A stretch of 64,000 bases of DNA from Aporrectodea caliginosa (GCA_020284085.1 JACEVL010000083.1:842001-906000), one strand, 5' to 3'; shown: positions 1-15,000, numbered from the stretch's first letter. A program made the numbers and translations. Notes: generated by a model from the sequence alone, not told the origin.

Positions 1-360
1 GTCTGCAACCACAGTCCGCCCAGTCTTTGTAGAATTATATATTGCCGTGTCACTTCAGTACCTCCGACTTCCGACAAACACATTTACACATGTGGTACCG
101 TTCAGGCCCAAAGAGTATACCCAAGTATCAAGTGTCCATGATTCGCACAATTTGTCATCCTACAAGATTGTCTGCTGCCCTTTGCTTAATGCCAGAGCCA
201 GCTTTGGCCGGCTTTGGTTAGGTTCCATTACTGCGTTATTTTCATAGTATTACTGTTTCCAAAAGTTGGGTGAGCATGACCCTGCCTTGGCGCCACAGGG
301 TCAATATTTGGGTGAGCATGGGCGCCTGTGGCGCCATAGGTTCCCGGGTCCCTGCAGACA

Positions 361-380
361 GAGAGCGAGAGAGAGTGAGA

Positions 381-476
<96 letters not shown>

Positions 477-611
477 GACAGAGACAGAGACAGAGACAGA
501 GACAGAGACAGAGACAGAGACAGAGACAGAGACAGAGAGACAGGCAGAGAGACAGAGAGAGACACAGAGAGACACAGAGAGAGACAGAGACAGAGAGAGA
601 CAGAGAGAGAC

Positions 612-642
<31 letters not shown>

Positions 643-690
643 CAGAGAGACAGAGACAGAGACAGAGACAGAGACAGAAACACGTTGCCA
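361..690. repeat. Compound (GA)n / (GACA)n / (GACAGA)n microsatellite
   Basis: A 330-bp purine-rich run with successive simple motifs. All six-frame openings across it are artefacts of the repeat. Confidence 0.98.
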
Positions 691-1627
691 TCGTCGACGT
701 TTAATCAGACGATGATGGTACCCGCTAGGACTTCATGTCTCCGTTGACAAACGGAACAGAAGTCCGGCCTAAGCTGGTCGCCGTGTGACCCACGCCATGG
801 ATCCCAATCTCTCCCTCTCTGCCTCAAGGGCGTCCATTTACATAGCCCTATCAATGAAACTTCCTAAACAACACACCGTTGCATGACGCCAGTCAGTCTG
901 TCTGCACGCGCATCTGCCAACTGCTCCAGCTCAGACTGTAAGGCCTACATTCCTCTGAAGAATGGCCACCCACTGGCAAGGTGATTATGATAACAAATCT
1001 ACAGGCCTATGGGGTCGGAATGCAGCTTATAATTTAATTGCGGGTCTATGCTGAAACACGCGTTTCAATTATGTCCTGTTCGGCTGTTCTATACCTGGCA
1101 GGAATTCTGTTCTGCTCGTTCAGCACTCTGTAAAGCTTTACTGGAATACGCAGAAATGGTTTATCGAATTCCAGGAAATCCTTCTAAGCGTGGCAAAATT
1201 CACGAAATAACTCAATTAATTACAGGGTCTAACCCACGCCTCTGCAAAAATATGGCTGCCAAAAGTCCAAACAGATACTATAATGTCAAGGCTAGCTACA
1301 AATGGTGTGAATAGTTGGCCTACTCATAGGGTTTATAATTATGTATTTCAGTATGTTTCAGTTACGTTGGCGTTCAGAATGCAGTTTTCTACTACAGCTG
1401 TGTCCTCGACCTCGCCCGTGGCGACTATTCAAAGATGAAGTGTTGTTGCTCTTTATGAACTATACAACACTTAACGGGTAGGCAGCGATTTGTGAACAAC
1501 TTTTTAAAGGCGTTGTATGCAGAGCATTAGGCCTAAGTGTTAGATGGATGGAAGGCTAGACAGACACAATCATACATACATACATACATACATATGCTAC
1601 ATTTATAAATAGCCTACATATACATAA
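683..1627. other. Intergenic, nothing recognised
   Basis: About 950 bases with no supported exon, repeat or motif. The 88-codon plus frame at 1048-1314 has no recognisable domain and no flanking gene signals. Confidence 0.5.
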
Positions 1628-1822
1628 TAGCGCATTGGATAACATCTGGCACAGAGGGCGAGAGGTACCGAGTTCGAGCCCCTGTTGGGCGGATATGCTT
1701 TGTAGGCTGCTATTTATAGCGCCGTGTATTGCAGGCTGTCTGTTCTGTTAGTAGTTAAGATTTAAATTGCATAACATGTAAATGTACAGCGCAGTGCGTT
1801 TGTCAGGCGCTTATTAAAGAAA
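1628..1822 (+). mobile_element. tRNA-derived SINE, family A, copy 1
   Basis: Contains a B-box-like GAGTTCGAGCCCC and a body ending in GTTAGTAGTTAAGATTTAAA, ATAACATGTAAATGTACAGC and GTTTGTCAGGCGCTTATTAA, then an (ATT)n tail (1828-1890). The same body recurs at 23432-23640 (minus) and 63342-63478. Confidence 0.8.
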
Positions 1823-1827
1823 ATATA

Positions 1828-1842
1828 TTATTATTATTATTA

Positions 1843-1890
<48 letters not shown>
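1828..1890. repeat. (ATT)n microsatellite
   Basis: About 20 ATT units, one interruption; it is the 3' tail of SINE family A copy 1. Confidence 0.95.
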
Positions 1891-2424
1891 ATTACATATG
1901 TATACAAGCGCCTATGATGAGTTTCTGATGAAGAGGCGCTATAAAAAATCTGTGATACATTACATACTTAACTATTTGTAATGCCTGTAGTCTAGCGCAC
2001 AGTATGCCTAGAATGCTCGTACGTTATAATGGTTGGTAATATAATTGCCTTACAGCATGAATTGGACCAGTTGGCAACAATTTGCAGCTGGTAGTAATTG
2101 CGTCTCTGTTTCAACAGTTTCAGGCCGACTGAAGCCACAAATCAGAAGTCCTGAATAAACAAGGGACAGTCGTAATAAATTATGTCAGTAAATGTTTCTT
2201 ACTGCACCCTGGTTGTTGCTACCTTCAGTAGAAGGTAGGTTATAACTAAAAGTAGCACCTTCAACCTTGGCGGTAAATTTATAGCATTTCTGACGGGCAG
2301 GAAAACACTTTGACGTTTCTCAACAGCACTGCAAGCAGAAGGTAAAATTAAATTACCGTATCTGCTAAACCAACAACCATATACCATATAGGTTTGTCTG
2401 TAAATTCCATGACCGAGGTGCATT

Positions 2425-2620
2425 GAGAGTCTAGTGGCTAACGTGCTCAACTGTCAACCCATAGGTCGGGGTTCAAATCCCCAACAGGACAGAAATTTGT
2501 TTAAAGATTTCGGTTCCATCTGACCCATAGTCAACTCGGCTATAATGAGTACACTGAGCAAAAGCAGAACACGATGCGTCGATGTCTAACACTTTATACA
2601 CATGGCTGTATCAGAACTAG
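2425..2620 (+). mobile_element. tRNA-derived SINE, family B, copy 1
   Basis: A-box-like TCTAGTGGCTAACGTGCTC and B-box GGTTCAAATCC at tRNA spacing, then CAGAAATTTG and AACTCGGCTATAATGAGTAC. It is not a tRNA gene because the stems do not pair over full length and the body continues. Confidence 0.75.
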
Positions 2621-2882
2621 TTTTGGGTTCTCTCTCCCTATTCCTCTCCTCCTTACTCTTCCTCTTCTTCCATGGCCTTGCACTGAATTGCAGAAGTCCT
2701 TCAGCTGAAACTTAAAAGTCGTACCACATTGTAATCAGTTTCATGGAAAATTTACTCCCTCAACAAAGATTTCCACTATCTGGCGAGATGAGGAAAGACA
2801 GATTTCCTGTCAACTGATTCCGAAAAGCCAGTGTTGTGATTTTTAGTTTCTAAATCTGTTACATTGCAGAAATCCGACACAA

Positions 2883-2888
2883 TTTATT
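2883..2888 (-). terminator. Candidate poly(A) signal for WDR90
   Basis: AATAAA on the minus strand about 500 bases past the WDR90 stop codon. It is the first canonical hexamer I find downstream, but in AT-rich DNA a chance hit is quite possible. Confidence 0.3.
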
Positions 2889-3385
2889 TAAAAACGAACA
2901 GTCATTAACCAGTCTTGATCAAATTGCTGCATTCATTCAAAGTATCACATAATGTTCCACGGCTAATTATATACTGACAAAAGTCACCATTCAAAGATCT
3001 CAGACATATATTCATTCATTCATTCTGAATGAATACAGTCAGGAAGCTTTATGCATTGTGATTAGAGTCAAATTTGCAAGATAATGACCACATTAAAAGA
3101 CAACAGCATGCTGATCTGATGCACTTTCTTTGAAATGATCAGATGAAAAAGAAGAGGAGTTACAGTTATTGCATAACACAGGTATGGAAATCACCAGACA
3201 GTTCATTGAATAATTTCTAATATAATCTTCTGGGTCACCCGAGATAAATGCAGGAAATTGTTCCCAAAGTCATCTGTTGCCTCATTCATTGCTGCACAGC
3301 ATTTACAGAAACACGCTTTAAATAAATTTAAACATCAGAGACTTGGCACCATCAATCAATTTCAATTTGAAAATTGTTAATTGAT

Positions 3386-6300
3386 CTAAACATTCACTGT
3401 CCACAGGAATATTTCTGAATGACTAATGGAAACCAGGAACTTTCCAGACGGTGAAAATTTAACTAAACTAATGGAATCGCTGTGACCAACAAAGTCCTGG
3501 AAACTGTTCTCATAGTAATCGACGAGCTTCAGTAATCTCTCTACAACATTTAACAGAAACAACACTTTCAGCGACCCAAAACAGGTTTTATATAACTGTT
3601 CAGTTACAATAACATAAACATACTGTAAATGAAAATTTGTAAAACACAACTTCAAGAAAAACTCATCAGTAAGTAAATAAACATTGTGCAGTAAGTAAAC
3701 AGCAGAGCTATGACAGCAACGCAATCTATAGTAGAAGATATATGAAACTCACTAATAGAATAATACGCTATTAGAATTAAGAATTTAACTGACCATCATT
3801 TCCAACTGCGATGAGAGATGACGATGGTGAAAGGTCTAATGCCGAAGCCCAGTGAGTCAGTGCGGCTGTTCTTAAGACCTGGAAATCAGGAAAAAAATAT
3901 TTATATACCAAAGTTCACCTGCAGTAAGAAATAAGGATTCATTTTTGGTGAATTTCAAAGTGCTGGTTATACCAGAGTGCTGCAAACTGCATTAATTTAT
4001 GTTTATCAGTCAGTAGAAAACTCTGAAAAATTCACAGAAACTTGTTTTTGCATTGTTCCCCAGTCTTTAATGTTTGGTCTATAATTCGTACACTACCGTT
4101 GTACTACATGTACACATTGTACAGGGCCCTTTGTGCAGATGGCTTCATATTGATTAAACAAGTATTAATTAATAAAATCAACAAGTAGTTAAGTACTTAA
4201 CCTTTTAAGGATGAACATTTACTAAAATGTATGGGGAGAAATGCAGCTCGTCATTTAACCGCTTAACCGCCATAATGCCGGATATATCCGGCGCCAGCTA
4301 AAAATCCTCACGCCTTAGCGCCGGATTAATCCGGCATAAACATAATGACTCGGGCATAGTGCTGGCTTGGCGTATTTCATGAAGTATAGCGCATATTATA
4401 TTAGCAGAGGATGTCATAGGCTATATTTGGACGGAAATTTGTTTAACCCCGGCTACTTCCGGTCTGATCGCTATGCAACCGGTGACGTATAGTAAAAGTA
4501 CAAAATGGCGAAACGGAAGTTTACAAGCGAAGAAGTCTTACAAGCAGTTTTAGGACCCGCAAACATCCATGGATGTGATATTACCGGCAGAATGCAAGAA
4601 CTTTGGCATTACTGAGAAGATTGTTATATATCTTGCACTTCCTCTACTGGACAGTGGTCGTACAGTGTTCATGGACAACTGGTACTCCAGCTGTCTGTTG
4701 TATGACTACCTACACTACAGACAGACAATGGCCTGTGGAACAATAATAGATCTGAGTAAATATGTGCTGTTATGTTGGTTTATACGTGATCAGCAAATGT
4801 CAAAAAATAATTACGCAACTAACAATAAGCCACAAAAATTACGTTATTTTTACCAATATGGTGCGGCGCCCGGATTTCTTGGCTTGCGGCGGTTAAAGGG
4901 TTAAGGGTTAAATCAGTAGGCAGCTTTTATTTCCATTGTTTTTCCCACTGTGCATTGATCTGCCAACTGACTTAATATTTTGTTCATAATGACACAACAC
5001 CATAATAGGCTAGTGCAGAGTTACAGTAGGTCTGAGTAGGTCTCTTGAAGAGGTGCTATATAAATTCTCAGAATGAATGAATGAATGAATTTCCATTTGC
5101 ATCAAAGGGTTAAGAACAGTTAGAACTTTCACAGTCATTGTACAGTGCCTATTCATCAGAGAAGGCATTGCCATATGCATGCTGCATACCTAGGTAGATA
5201 TGATGCTTGAGAACCGGTTACCTTTCTTTGAGACAGACTGTAGAACTGGATTTGTTTCTGCATGCCATAACCAGTGTAGACAACAACATCCGGTTCTTCG
5301 ACAGAGAACATCGCTAGACTCACAGGCAGCTTCTTGTAGGCACTCTGCAAATGCATAGGCAGAAACTAGGAAAAACCACGGCATAGAGTCACATCCTCCT
5401 ACCTGTACAACTGACTGGTGATGTTTTCAGAATATGCTATTGATCTTGGCTGAAGAAAGTATCCGGTGAACTTAAGCAGTCACAGAATGTGAAATGCTGT
5501 AATGCATTTAGAAGAAATGCTACACCCCACTGATGTACAAATTCTCTTACAACGTGGTCGGGAATGGATCAAAATTTCAATTAGGCTTATGACCAAATTT
5601 CCAGTAATGCTTTAACTATGCTCCATCCGGTTTAACAAAATTAATTACTATTTACCCCGTCTCCTTCTCGGAGTTTAGCTCCATCCGGGGAGAAGGCTGG
5701 TGCTGGAAAGGTCAGCCAGTCAACTAGTTCGCAGAAGTCCTTGGTCCAGTCAGCTGACCAAACACTCACACGACGGTCAACGCTCGTTGCTGACCACAGC
5801 TGAGGAGCAGCTATGCTTGTGTCATCTGGATCCTGCATTAAAATAAAATTCCCAAATTAAATCTGGATCAGCACCTTCTACAGATTACGTGCAATTAACA
5901 CAGACAAGTCTTTTTAAGGTATTGTAACACACAGCAAAGTAATGTAATGTAACATAATCATCTGTCTGTGTGAGGCATTTCTTAACCATGCTTCCTACAT
6001 TGGCTGTTTCTTTTGTGTCTGCTTGCATTTCCCTCTTGGATAGTATGACTGGAATTATGGTACCGTGAGATTTTGCAATCACCTGGACGTTGCTTAGCAG
6101 CACTCATTGATCGACCATGCCGTTGGCAGTACTCCAGTGGTGCTACATGAGAGATTAGATTAGGCACACAATGTAGTATGCTGTTGAGTCTACCTGGATA
6201 AGCGTGACGTCAAGGCAGGTAATAGGAGCGCCTTTATGATCGCCAATCACTCGAACCGTCATTCCAGTTGTAGGACTGCTGACAGCCACAAGACCATCTT

Positions 6301-9300
6301 CACCTCCGGACAATATCATCCGTCCTAACAAACAACAAATCAGATAAACATAAACTTAAAAGTTACGTGTATATGGTATCAATTTAGTCTTCTGTGTGTT
6401 GTTTGGTTAATTCAAAATCACTGTTCTCAATGACATGTAATATTAGCCTGTCTGGATACAATATGTACACACATACATAATATAAATTGATTTTACTTTA
6501 CTGGCTATCAAAAAGGTCAAAGAAAAACAAGTTAAAAGATTATATTGCTTGATAGCTTAGTAGTTTAAAAATTTTGGTTGAGTTGCAATGCCGAGTTCGT
6601 ATCAGTCATTGTTATGTTTCAATTTCTAAAATCGTCTTGTTTCATTTTATTTATATTTTACAAAACTGAATAGTTTCACACTTATGTACAACCTCAAGTA
6701 CAAGTTTCCAATAGCAGGCAAATTTTATGTCACATGAATCGGGTTAACAAGTTGGCTTAAAACCAGAATAGAAACTCAGATCTCATTAAATTAAAATGTT
6801 AACCTGAAGTCCAAAAGTGAGAAAACAGAAGAGGTTATAAAACTAAACTGTAAGCTTAGCCTCAGTTAAATGGAGTAGTTAGAGAGTGTAGGTCGTTGAC
6901 AAAAGATGAATTTCATTTATAATTGTAGAAGTGGTTTCTGAAGCTTCATGAAAAACAGAGCTTACCATCCGAAGAGAAAGCGATGGCCGTAACTGCGACA
7001 GCATGTGGATGCATTTTGAGAACCATTTTGACAGCGTTCAAGTCAAACATGCGGACAGTTCCATCGCCATATCCAGCCACAAGATTCGGCAACTGGACGA
7101 GGCCGGTCGCTTTCGAATGAGCAACTACTGGTGCCTTGTCACGGTTGCTGACAGTGGTTACAGTTCTCGACGAATGACCAGGAACTGGTGCAAGGGCCAG
7201 ACATCTGCACGGCTAAAATCATACACAGCCAAAAGATGTCACTATAAAAGAAACTGATTATGATGCAGAAAGTAGCATCCAACTGTAGTTAATTATGACA
7301 TAGAAAGTAGTGTCTGAGGCTTTGCAATTCACTGTGCAATTCAGTTTCTTCTATCAATACTTTGATGTCATTCAGGTCTAAATTTAAGACTAATTTTTCA
7401 ACTAACCTACTCTCTATAGCTTGGCTTCTTGTTCCTCTGATATATCAGATTTCGACCAGGTTTTTCCAATGGATTATGCGTCTTGATTGGGATTTTACTT
7501 TAAGTGACCATCGACCGACATCTTGGACATTATGATAATGGCTCTATAGATTATAGAAGTTATTATATCGGAGTCAAATATCTTGTGATAGAGCACAGGA
7601 AATGCATCAACCGTCTTTTCCTTGGCCATGACCAAGCATTGGATGACTAAAAAAGTCACAGTCACAAGACCAGCACTTTGCAGGACAATGCACTAACACC
7701 TCAAATTCATGATAACTCTTTTTGTAGCTCTACTCCATGTTCGAAAGCTGTCTTTTGGAGTCACATCAATCGCCGCATAACAAGGTCATGTTATAATGAA
7801 TTTACTTCTACAGGTGAATTAATTTTGGGATCTATGTCCTGACTGCACTATATCAACATTTTGTCATAAGTTATAACGACTTTATGATGTACCTCCAAAT
7901 TTATGTTATAACCATCTACCGTTACAGAAACACGTGACCAAACAAGATGCAACATCAAAGTGTCTGCAGAAACCTGACCTGGTCAGGAACCCTAAACTGC
8001 AGAGTCTGTTGCCTATTTCCAATCGACAAAACGCGGACACTGCCATCTTCACCACACGTCAGAAGATACTCGTCCCCGTGGATCAAGACCGCATTCACCT
8101 AAAACAACAGTTTCACAAATGTTTAGTGTACCGTACTAGTCATATAATTATTGTAATAATTTATACAATACTGTCATCAAATTGCTGAACCTCCCCTTAA
8201 ATTTATTATAATGACCAATACATATCTTAAATGGTATTCAGTAATATTATGCCATCTTATGAAGTAAAGTCATTTAAGACAGCTAAGAAAGACAGCTAAG
8301 ACTACTAAGCAACTAACAGCACTGGGTACTGTAACTAAATTGCTCTATAGAAGAGCATTGTAAATCTATGCAAATCTGTCGCATGCAGAAGGTGTTAATT
8401 ACCTGAGTACTGTGTCCAGAGACCAGCTGAATGCTAGCTCTCTCGACCCAGTTGACATACCACAAGGTCCCTGCGCTTGTGCCTACAACACCCTAAACAT
8501 CGCCAGAAATAATCTGTAATACATTGTATCATTTAAAAATCCACATAATAATAACTTCAGATGCGTTTTAGCATGGTCCAACTGTGAATCCTGCTGCTAT
8601 CTGGCAAATAATATGAAAAAACAGGTATCTAAAAAGGCAGTATGTTCGGGTAAAAATACGTAAACAAGTGACAAAACAGTTACTGTAATGCATTAGGTGA
8701 AATGCAGCACACATTTTTTACAGTTTGCATTGAGTTATATCAATTGCTAATATCTTTTACCTAACACACACAAAAATAGTTACATAAAAAAATAATAATT
8801 AAAAAATACTTGCTAAGGAGTAAGTATAAGGCCTTCCTCCACCTCTGCAAGTATTTTTTGGTAATATATTATAATAAAAAAACACATTATAACTATCACC
8901 AAAACTAATTCGAGTTAAAAAACCGAAACTCTTCAAAAGTAAAAGAGATGGTAGAAATTGCAAGAGATGAACACAGCTGACCACGTCCATTGTGTCATCA
9001 AATGAAGCGGATGTGAGAAGGCCATCTAAATTCATCTCATCTTCCATCGTCAACCCTTGAGTGCGCATCATGTTTGAGTCACCGGGCAGTTTCATCTCAC
9101 CCACTCCAACAACTGACCACAGGCGCAGGGAATGACCACTGCTACCGGTCACAAGACGACCTCGTCGACTAACTAGAATGTCTACAACAGAAGCCGATTC
9201 ATTTACCAACCGAAGCCATCACAGCCGCAGCTGCCATAATTATACTCATCATCACCAAACCACAACACCATTGCCACAACCATCACCACCAATCACAAGG

Positions 9301-12014
9301 CCACCACAGCCATCACCACCACCACCAATTATCACCACCACCACCAAAAACTTAAAACAAATTTTAAAGGAAATTCATTGAGTTACACAAAATTAGTACC
9401 TCTTCTGAAATTCTGCTCTCTCTCTCTCACTCTGTCTGTCTGTCTCTCCTCTCTGTCTGTCTGTGGTGTAATTTCAAGACATTGCATTAACACTTCTACT
9501 GACCTATTTCACTTGTATCGGCTTCCCAGTGCATGAAGCACGTGTTTTTCCTTGTGTCCCAGGCTGAAACCTTTCCACCACTTGTTCCAACAAACAGAAT
9601 ACTATCACCCGCATATTCAAGGGACGTGAAACCAACTGGACCAGAACCCTAAAAGACAAATTAGGTACAGAAACAATCAAGTCCACATTCAGAAGACACC
9701 TTTTACAATAATTACAATGTTATATTTTATGCAATGCATGCATGCCAAAGTATGGATAGGCAGTTGGTTTAATAAAGAATATACTTACTTACTTAAGTAC
9801 TTTAAAAGGCAACCAGCCACACCTTTGCATTTGTGAGTGATTGCCAACCAAGGCCTTCCTCCACATCCACAAGTATTTTGAACAAAACATTCTTGTCCTA
9901 CATACAACTATATACAACTGGTTAAATTAAATTTGAGTTCTATCTCATAACATGTTTATGTTTTTTATCATGTTTTTAACTCCGCAATCTGGTCGCACTT
10001 TGGCAGTGCCAGTCCCAAGTATGGATGGATGAAGGACGAGGGCGACGCTAATGATCTTTGTTATCACACAGCGTCGTTAAACTGAAACTACTACTACTAT
10101 ATCATAACAGAAGCATGAGATGCATACCATGTGATGCCTAGCAAGGAGCTCCTCTGGAACTTCGGCCTCATGAATGCTGAGACTAGCCTCCGCATGCGTC
10201 TCATCCAACAGCCAGAACAAGACCACTCCACTTTCTCCAACAGATGCAAACTCATTGACGGTATAAGGATCCCACTTGAGATCATTCATCGGAACTGACG
10301 TCTTGGTAGAAGCTAGGATCGTGTAGGTATAAGTGCTCCAAACAACAACAGAGCAATCTCGGTAATCACCTAAACCAAACAGCACAACATCAGAGCAAAT
10401 TCTTCACAAAAACATATATTATATGGTTGACCTCTGGTTACAGGTTTTCCTGCAAAAATTCATTGAATCTATGTTTGCACAAAATACAGGTATTGCATGA
10501 AAACGCTTAAAGAGTATCTTTGAAGAAGCCCCTCTCAACCATGCTATACACACAAGCCACAAGTAACGTAGTTTGAGTAGAAGATTAAAAATTGTGATAG
10601 TGCAACCAGCCAACAAGACTTCATTCTACAGATCACATAGAAACAAGAGATATCAATAAATAATGTAAATACCATGAAGCAACTGCTGTCTTACCATGTA
10701 TGGTAAGAAAGAGTCAACAGCAACAGCCAGCAATAACACTGAATAATGGATTAACTAGATACCATTGCCTTACCGACAGATATCAGAAAGCGATCATCTC
10801 GTGAGTAATCCATGCAGATGACGTCATGTTCGTGATAAGAAAGTGTCGTCTTGCAGATCATCTGCTGCAGATCCCAGATGCAGATCTGAGACGTGGACAG
10901 ACCACCAGATCCACTGGCTGATGCCAAGAGCTGAAACATTCACAAATAATCCAGACAGTGTGGACTCATTTACGCACTCCTGATTTACACACTATTCTAC
11001 TTAGTGTGAAGTGCTGTTATGTCCCTCAAAGCTATTAACTTAACATGCCGTACTGGTTAACACACCGTACGAGAACAGCTTTCACCTTACTGTGCATTGT
11101 TCTGCTAACTGATGTAAATAAATTCATTCGTAATGACATTTAACATCATATTGGCTAGCACAAAGAGCGCCTCTGAGTAGATATCATATGGGCTAGCACA
11201 AAGAGCGCCTCTGAGTAGATATCTCGAAGGGGCGCTATATAAATGTTCATTTACATAACATAAAGTTGACAAAAGATGCATGTGGCATTCTAAGCCTGTA
11301 GGAATCAGAGCTAGAGAAAGGTTAATATATGTTAGTGCTAGTAATGGCACATTACTACATGGGTGTTAAAAAGTATTCCAATAAATTTTACACTTGCCTT
11401 CTTAAGTCTCAGATTCTCGATGGTCTCATTTACTTTGGTGCCAGTTCTGTAGAAGTCTTCCAATTAAGTTACACTAGCCTAGATTAGGTTTGCGTCACTA
11501 GGTCAAAAATCAGCAGTTAAGACACTAACCTGGAAGTCATGTTGCAAAGCAAGTGTCGAAATTTCTTCATTATGACCTATGTATGACATACAAAATTATG
11601 TAACGTCCAAGAACATAAGCTAGAAACATAACTTATATAAAGTAAAGTACGTAAGTATAGCCTTTATTACTCCATTAGCAAACGCACAAGGGGACACCGA
11701 AATAGAATGTAAAATAACACAAAGAAGTAATAATAATGTATAGTAATAAAATTGAACAGTAAAGTTCTAAAACATGTTAATAAGTGTAAAGCATCACCTG
11801 GTGTTAATGTTTGTATGAATTTGATGAAGAAACCAACTGCCTGCTAGACTTGGAACGAAGAAAGTGATACTTATGTTGTTATGATAAATAATAAAAACTT
11901 TGCTATAGAAAAACTCTGAGAGTTGAAGAATCAACTAACCAAGCAAATGGCGTTGCGTTCCAGCCCTCACGTCTTCCACAACAATGACAGAGCCATTGGT
12001 GTATGCAAAGAGAC
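3386..12014 (-). CDS. WDR90: WDR90 exons 28-41: second WD40 block and C-terminus
   Basis: Exons: 12014-11940, 11576-11530, 10930-10774, 10369-10128, 9648-9504, 9181-8982, 8492-8403, 8098-7974, 7204-6966, 6324-6194, 5832-5656, 5344-5222, 3878-3794, 3540-3386. Recognisable family stretches include FAYTNGSVIVVEDVRAG, EISTLALQH, QICIWDLQQM, LVTGSSGHSLRLWSVVG, SASFDDTMDVGVVGTSAGTL, VAGYGDGTVRMFDL, DRRVSVWSADW, CELVDWLTFPAPAF and the terminal FVGHSDSISLVKFSPSGKFL followed by FLWTVNV and TAG. Every exon length agrees with its entry and exit phase. Exon 35 (8098-7974) must end at a GTTTCT donor to stay in phase. Confidence 0.92.
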
Positions 12015-15000
12015 CTTCAATTGCAAAAGCATTATTTGTTAAACAAACTGAAGATTCATTTGGCCACAAGAAAAATGTAAAAAAATTGTCAATTTTTTAC
12101 TATTAGCAACAGTTAAATCACAGAAAATAAAAAAGTTGTAACAATACTGAAAAAAAGGAAAGATTGAGAAAACCAAAGTATGATTGAAGGTTAGACCTAA
12201 ACATGGCTGATTCCTTGGAAATTTCATAAAGAAGTTGTTACAAAATATTCAAACGACAGAAGGAACATAGTTACCACCATCTGAATGCCACATCATGTTT
12301 CCTCTTCCATTTCCATTGTAGCCAATCACGGAGTCAAGTTTAAGCCCAGCTTGGCTTGGCGGAGCAACATATCGTCTCTGTCATAAAAACACCAAATTGC
12401 TAAGGTCAATTTTTATACTTAGCTGAAAAGTCATGGTTGCGATACTGTCTGTCAACACAAATGCATGCATACAGTTAACACATTGTTGGCTATAGTTGCT
12501 TACAATATTTACAGTAGCATCACATATTTAAAACTGCAAGAAGCATAACAATTTCCAATTCAATATAGGTCTAAGCCTTGTCCTTAAATGATCAGAAACA
12601 GCAAATTAACCTATGGGTATTTGTTAGCTATTGCAGTCTTTACCTGAGCGAGAGAACATTTCTTTGGCCTCTGCACAAAATGCTTGGTGACAGTTGGCTT
12701 TGATGGTTTTGTCGCATCACATTTCTTCGGTGTAATAACCAAGGAAGCCATTTTCTTAGTTGGCGTCCGATGCTTAGTGGGCGGAGCTTTGTGTCCATCT
12801 TCATCGGAGCCTGCCTGTCAATCATTAAAGCCAAGTAATATTATCTGTAGGAAGCAGCTAATAGACAAGGAACAATTATGGCATGCCGCTATCAGAAACA
12901 GCCAAGTCGCGGGTCATTGATTTAGATTTTGTTTTTATTATTAATTCAGTCTGACACACCGCAGTATGATTACAAGTCATAGTATGAACGGATGATTAAA
13001 AGTTATTACAGAAGTCAACTGTATGGCTGCCATGCACGGCAACCATCTGTCCTACCATTCATTTTACCAACACCACCTAGCGACTGGAAGTTTGAGAGGA
13101 CTTTTGGCAGGGTAGTGGGAATCGATCCAACGTCCATGCTGATCTTCTGGTCATCGCACCGGAGTGTAACCATTCACCTAAACTTCCTCCCATGCCCATG
13201 GAGTAACACCATAGGATATATAATAATGGCACTATGTAGACATTGCTATACATCATTCAATAAGGAAACATGGTTTTGGAAAGATGAACTTACTGAATGG
13301 GGTAAAGCATTTCCATTGAGTGCTTTAGATATGATAACCAGCTCTTCTTCATCTGAAGATTCCTTCGACATCACTTCTTCACCAAGCAGTTCTTCTTAGG
13401 AACAAATGACCAAAGCAAATTGCTCATAACTACACTACAGGCATATGAACATACCGGTAATCGGTAAAGAGTTTCATGCACCAGAACTCACAATCCTTCT
13501 AGTACCAAAGCCATTTCTTATGCACCAATTTACTAATAGTGAACGACAGTGAATAACATCATCACTGATCAGAGCAGTTGCTTAATACAAGCTCGCAGAT
13601 GTCTGCTTTCACATTCAACAAGAAAGATTAAACTATTAACTAAAGTAAGTTGGTTTTCAAAATCTGACCATCCAGTTTCTCAACTTTAATTCACACAGAA
13701 AGAACCAATCAGACAACAGATAACAGGCACTTCTAATTAAAAAGGTCTGCTTACTGGCTCAGACAATTAAGAAAATAAATCACAGGGATAAATAACAAAT
13801 ACAGTAAGCCAGTAATACAAAAGATAAATATCATATGCTAAAGAAATCCATAACTTGACAGTACTAAAAAACATTATATTACTTTAACCCACATAAGTTT
13901 TGTGAACAATAGTTAACAAAAATAAACCTTCTCCTGGCTGTTTTTCAATGAAGCTGATGTTTGCAACGTGGTCTCCAGGAGGGTAAGAGGCAGGAACTGG
14001 AACAGTTTTTCTAACTGATTCATTGGCTAATGACTGATTCTCTGCAGCCTTGTAGAAGGCCAAATCCTCCTCTACAAAATGATTAACATACAGTCAGAAA
14101 AAGTGGATCACATTGAAATGTGAAAACAAATGTGGAAACACTTAAAAAAATTGAAAACTGAAAACAAATGTGAAAACACTGAAAATAAAGCAAAATTGAG
14201 AAAACAAGACAATGATTTTTATCAGGCCATGTCTAATGCTCAATGTGAAGCAGCATTGTTTGCTAAGTTAATTCTTTTTTTAATAATAATAGTGCACAAA
14301 CATCTACGGTGCTTCCTTAAGAAAAAATACCCAAGGGTGTTAGTCCAAGGATATAGAGCTAAAATAAATTTACCAAGAGCAAATCACCAGTATTCGACCA
14401 TGCCTTGTACTATGACTGGAAAAATAATTCACAGGAAAATTAAAAAAATGAAATAGTAATTACCATTTCCTGTGTAATAGTTCTTTACCGCAGTTCTGCC
14501 TCTGCATAAAAAAAGACAGACATCCTCTAAGCAAACAGTTCCAGAAGACAGCTACAATGCTTAAGTAAACCTGAATGCAATAATAAGCAACTACAGTATG
14601 ACAGTCAAATACCACAGCCAACTATTCCCCAGTCAACACCTAAGTAAATAATAATTGCAATTTAACCAATTGTGTACTAAAATATCACAGTATAATTACT
14701 GGTAAATCTTTCCAAATTATTTACCATTGTTCTTCATAATGCTTAACGCCAACAGAGTTCCCAGTATAACTAAAGTTCTGACCCAAATTAGTCATCCCAT
14801 TGAAGACTCGAGCATGTAAGATTCTTACAAATAAGCTTTCAAGTTAAAAATTTACGTTAAGTAAGTACTTTAGTAAACTCATAAAAGCCGTTATGGCAAA
14901 AGTCTATAGGCGAAAACCAAATCCTTTATTTCTAACATAAAACTTACTCAGCTGGAGGGTCGGGCTTTTTGCTGCCTGCCAAGAAATCCCAAATAAAAAT

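Noticed and set aside
228..747. Long overlapping reading frames on both strands across the GA/GACA repeat
   Set aside because: Products are pure Ser-Leu, Arg-Glu or Arg-Asp-Gln repeats caused by the microsatellite; no flanking gene signals.
13000..13399. 135-codon plus-strand frame
   Set aside because: Its first half is an inverted SINE family D copy, and no motif or splice support exists.
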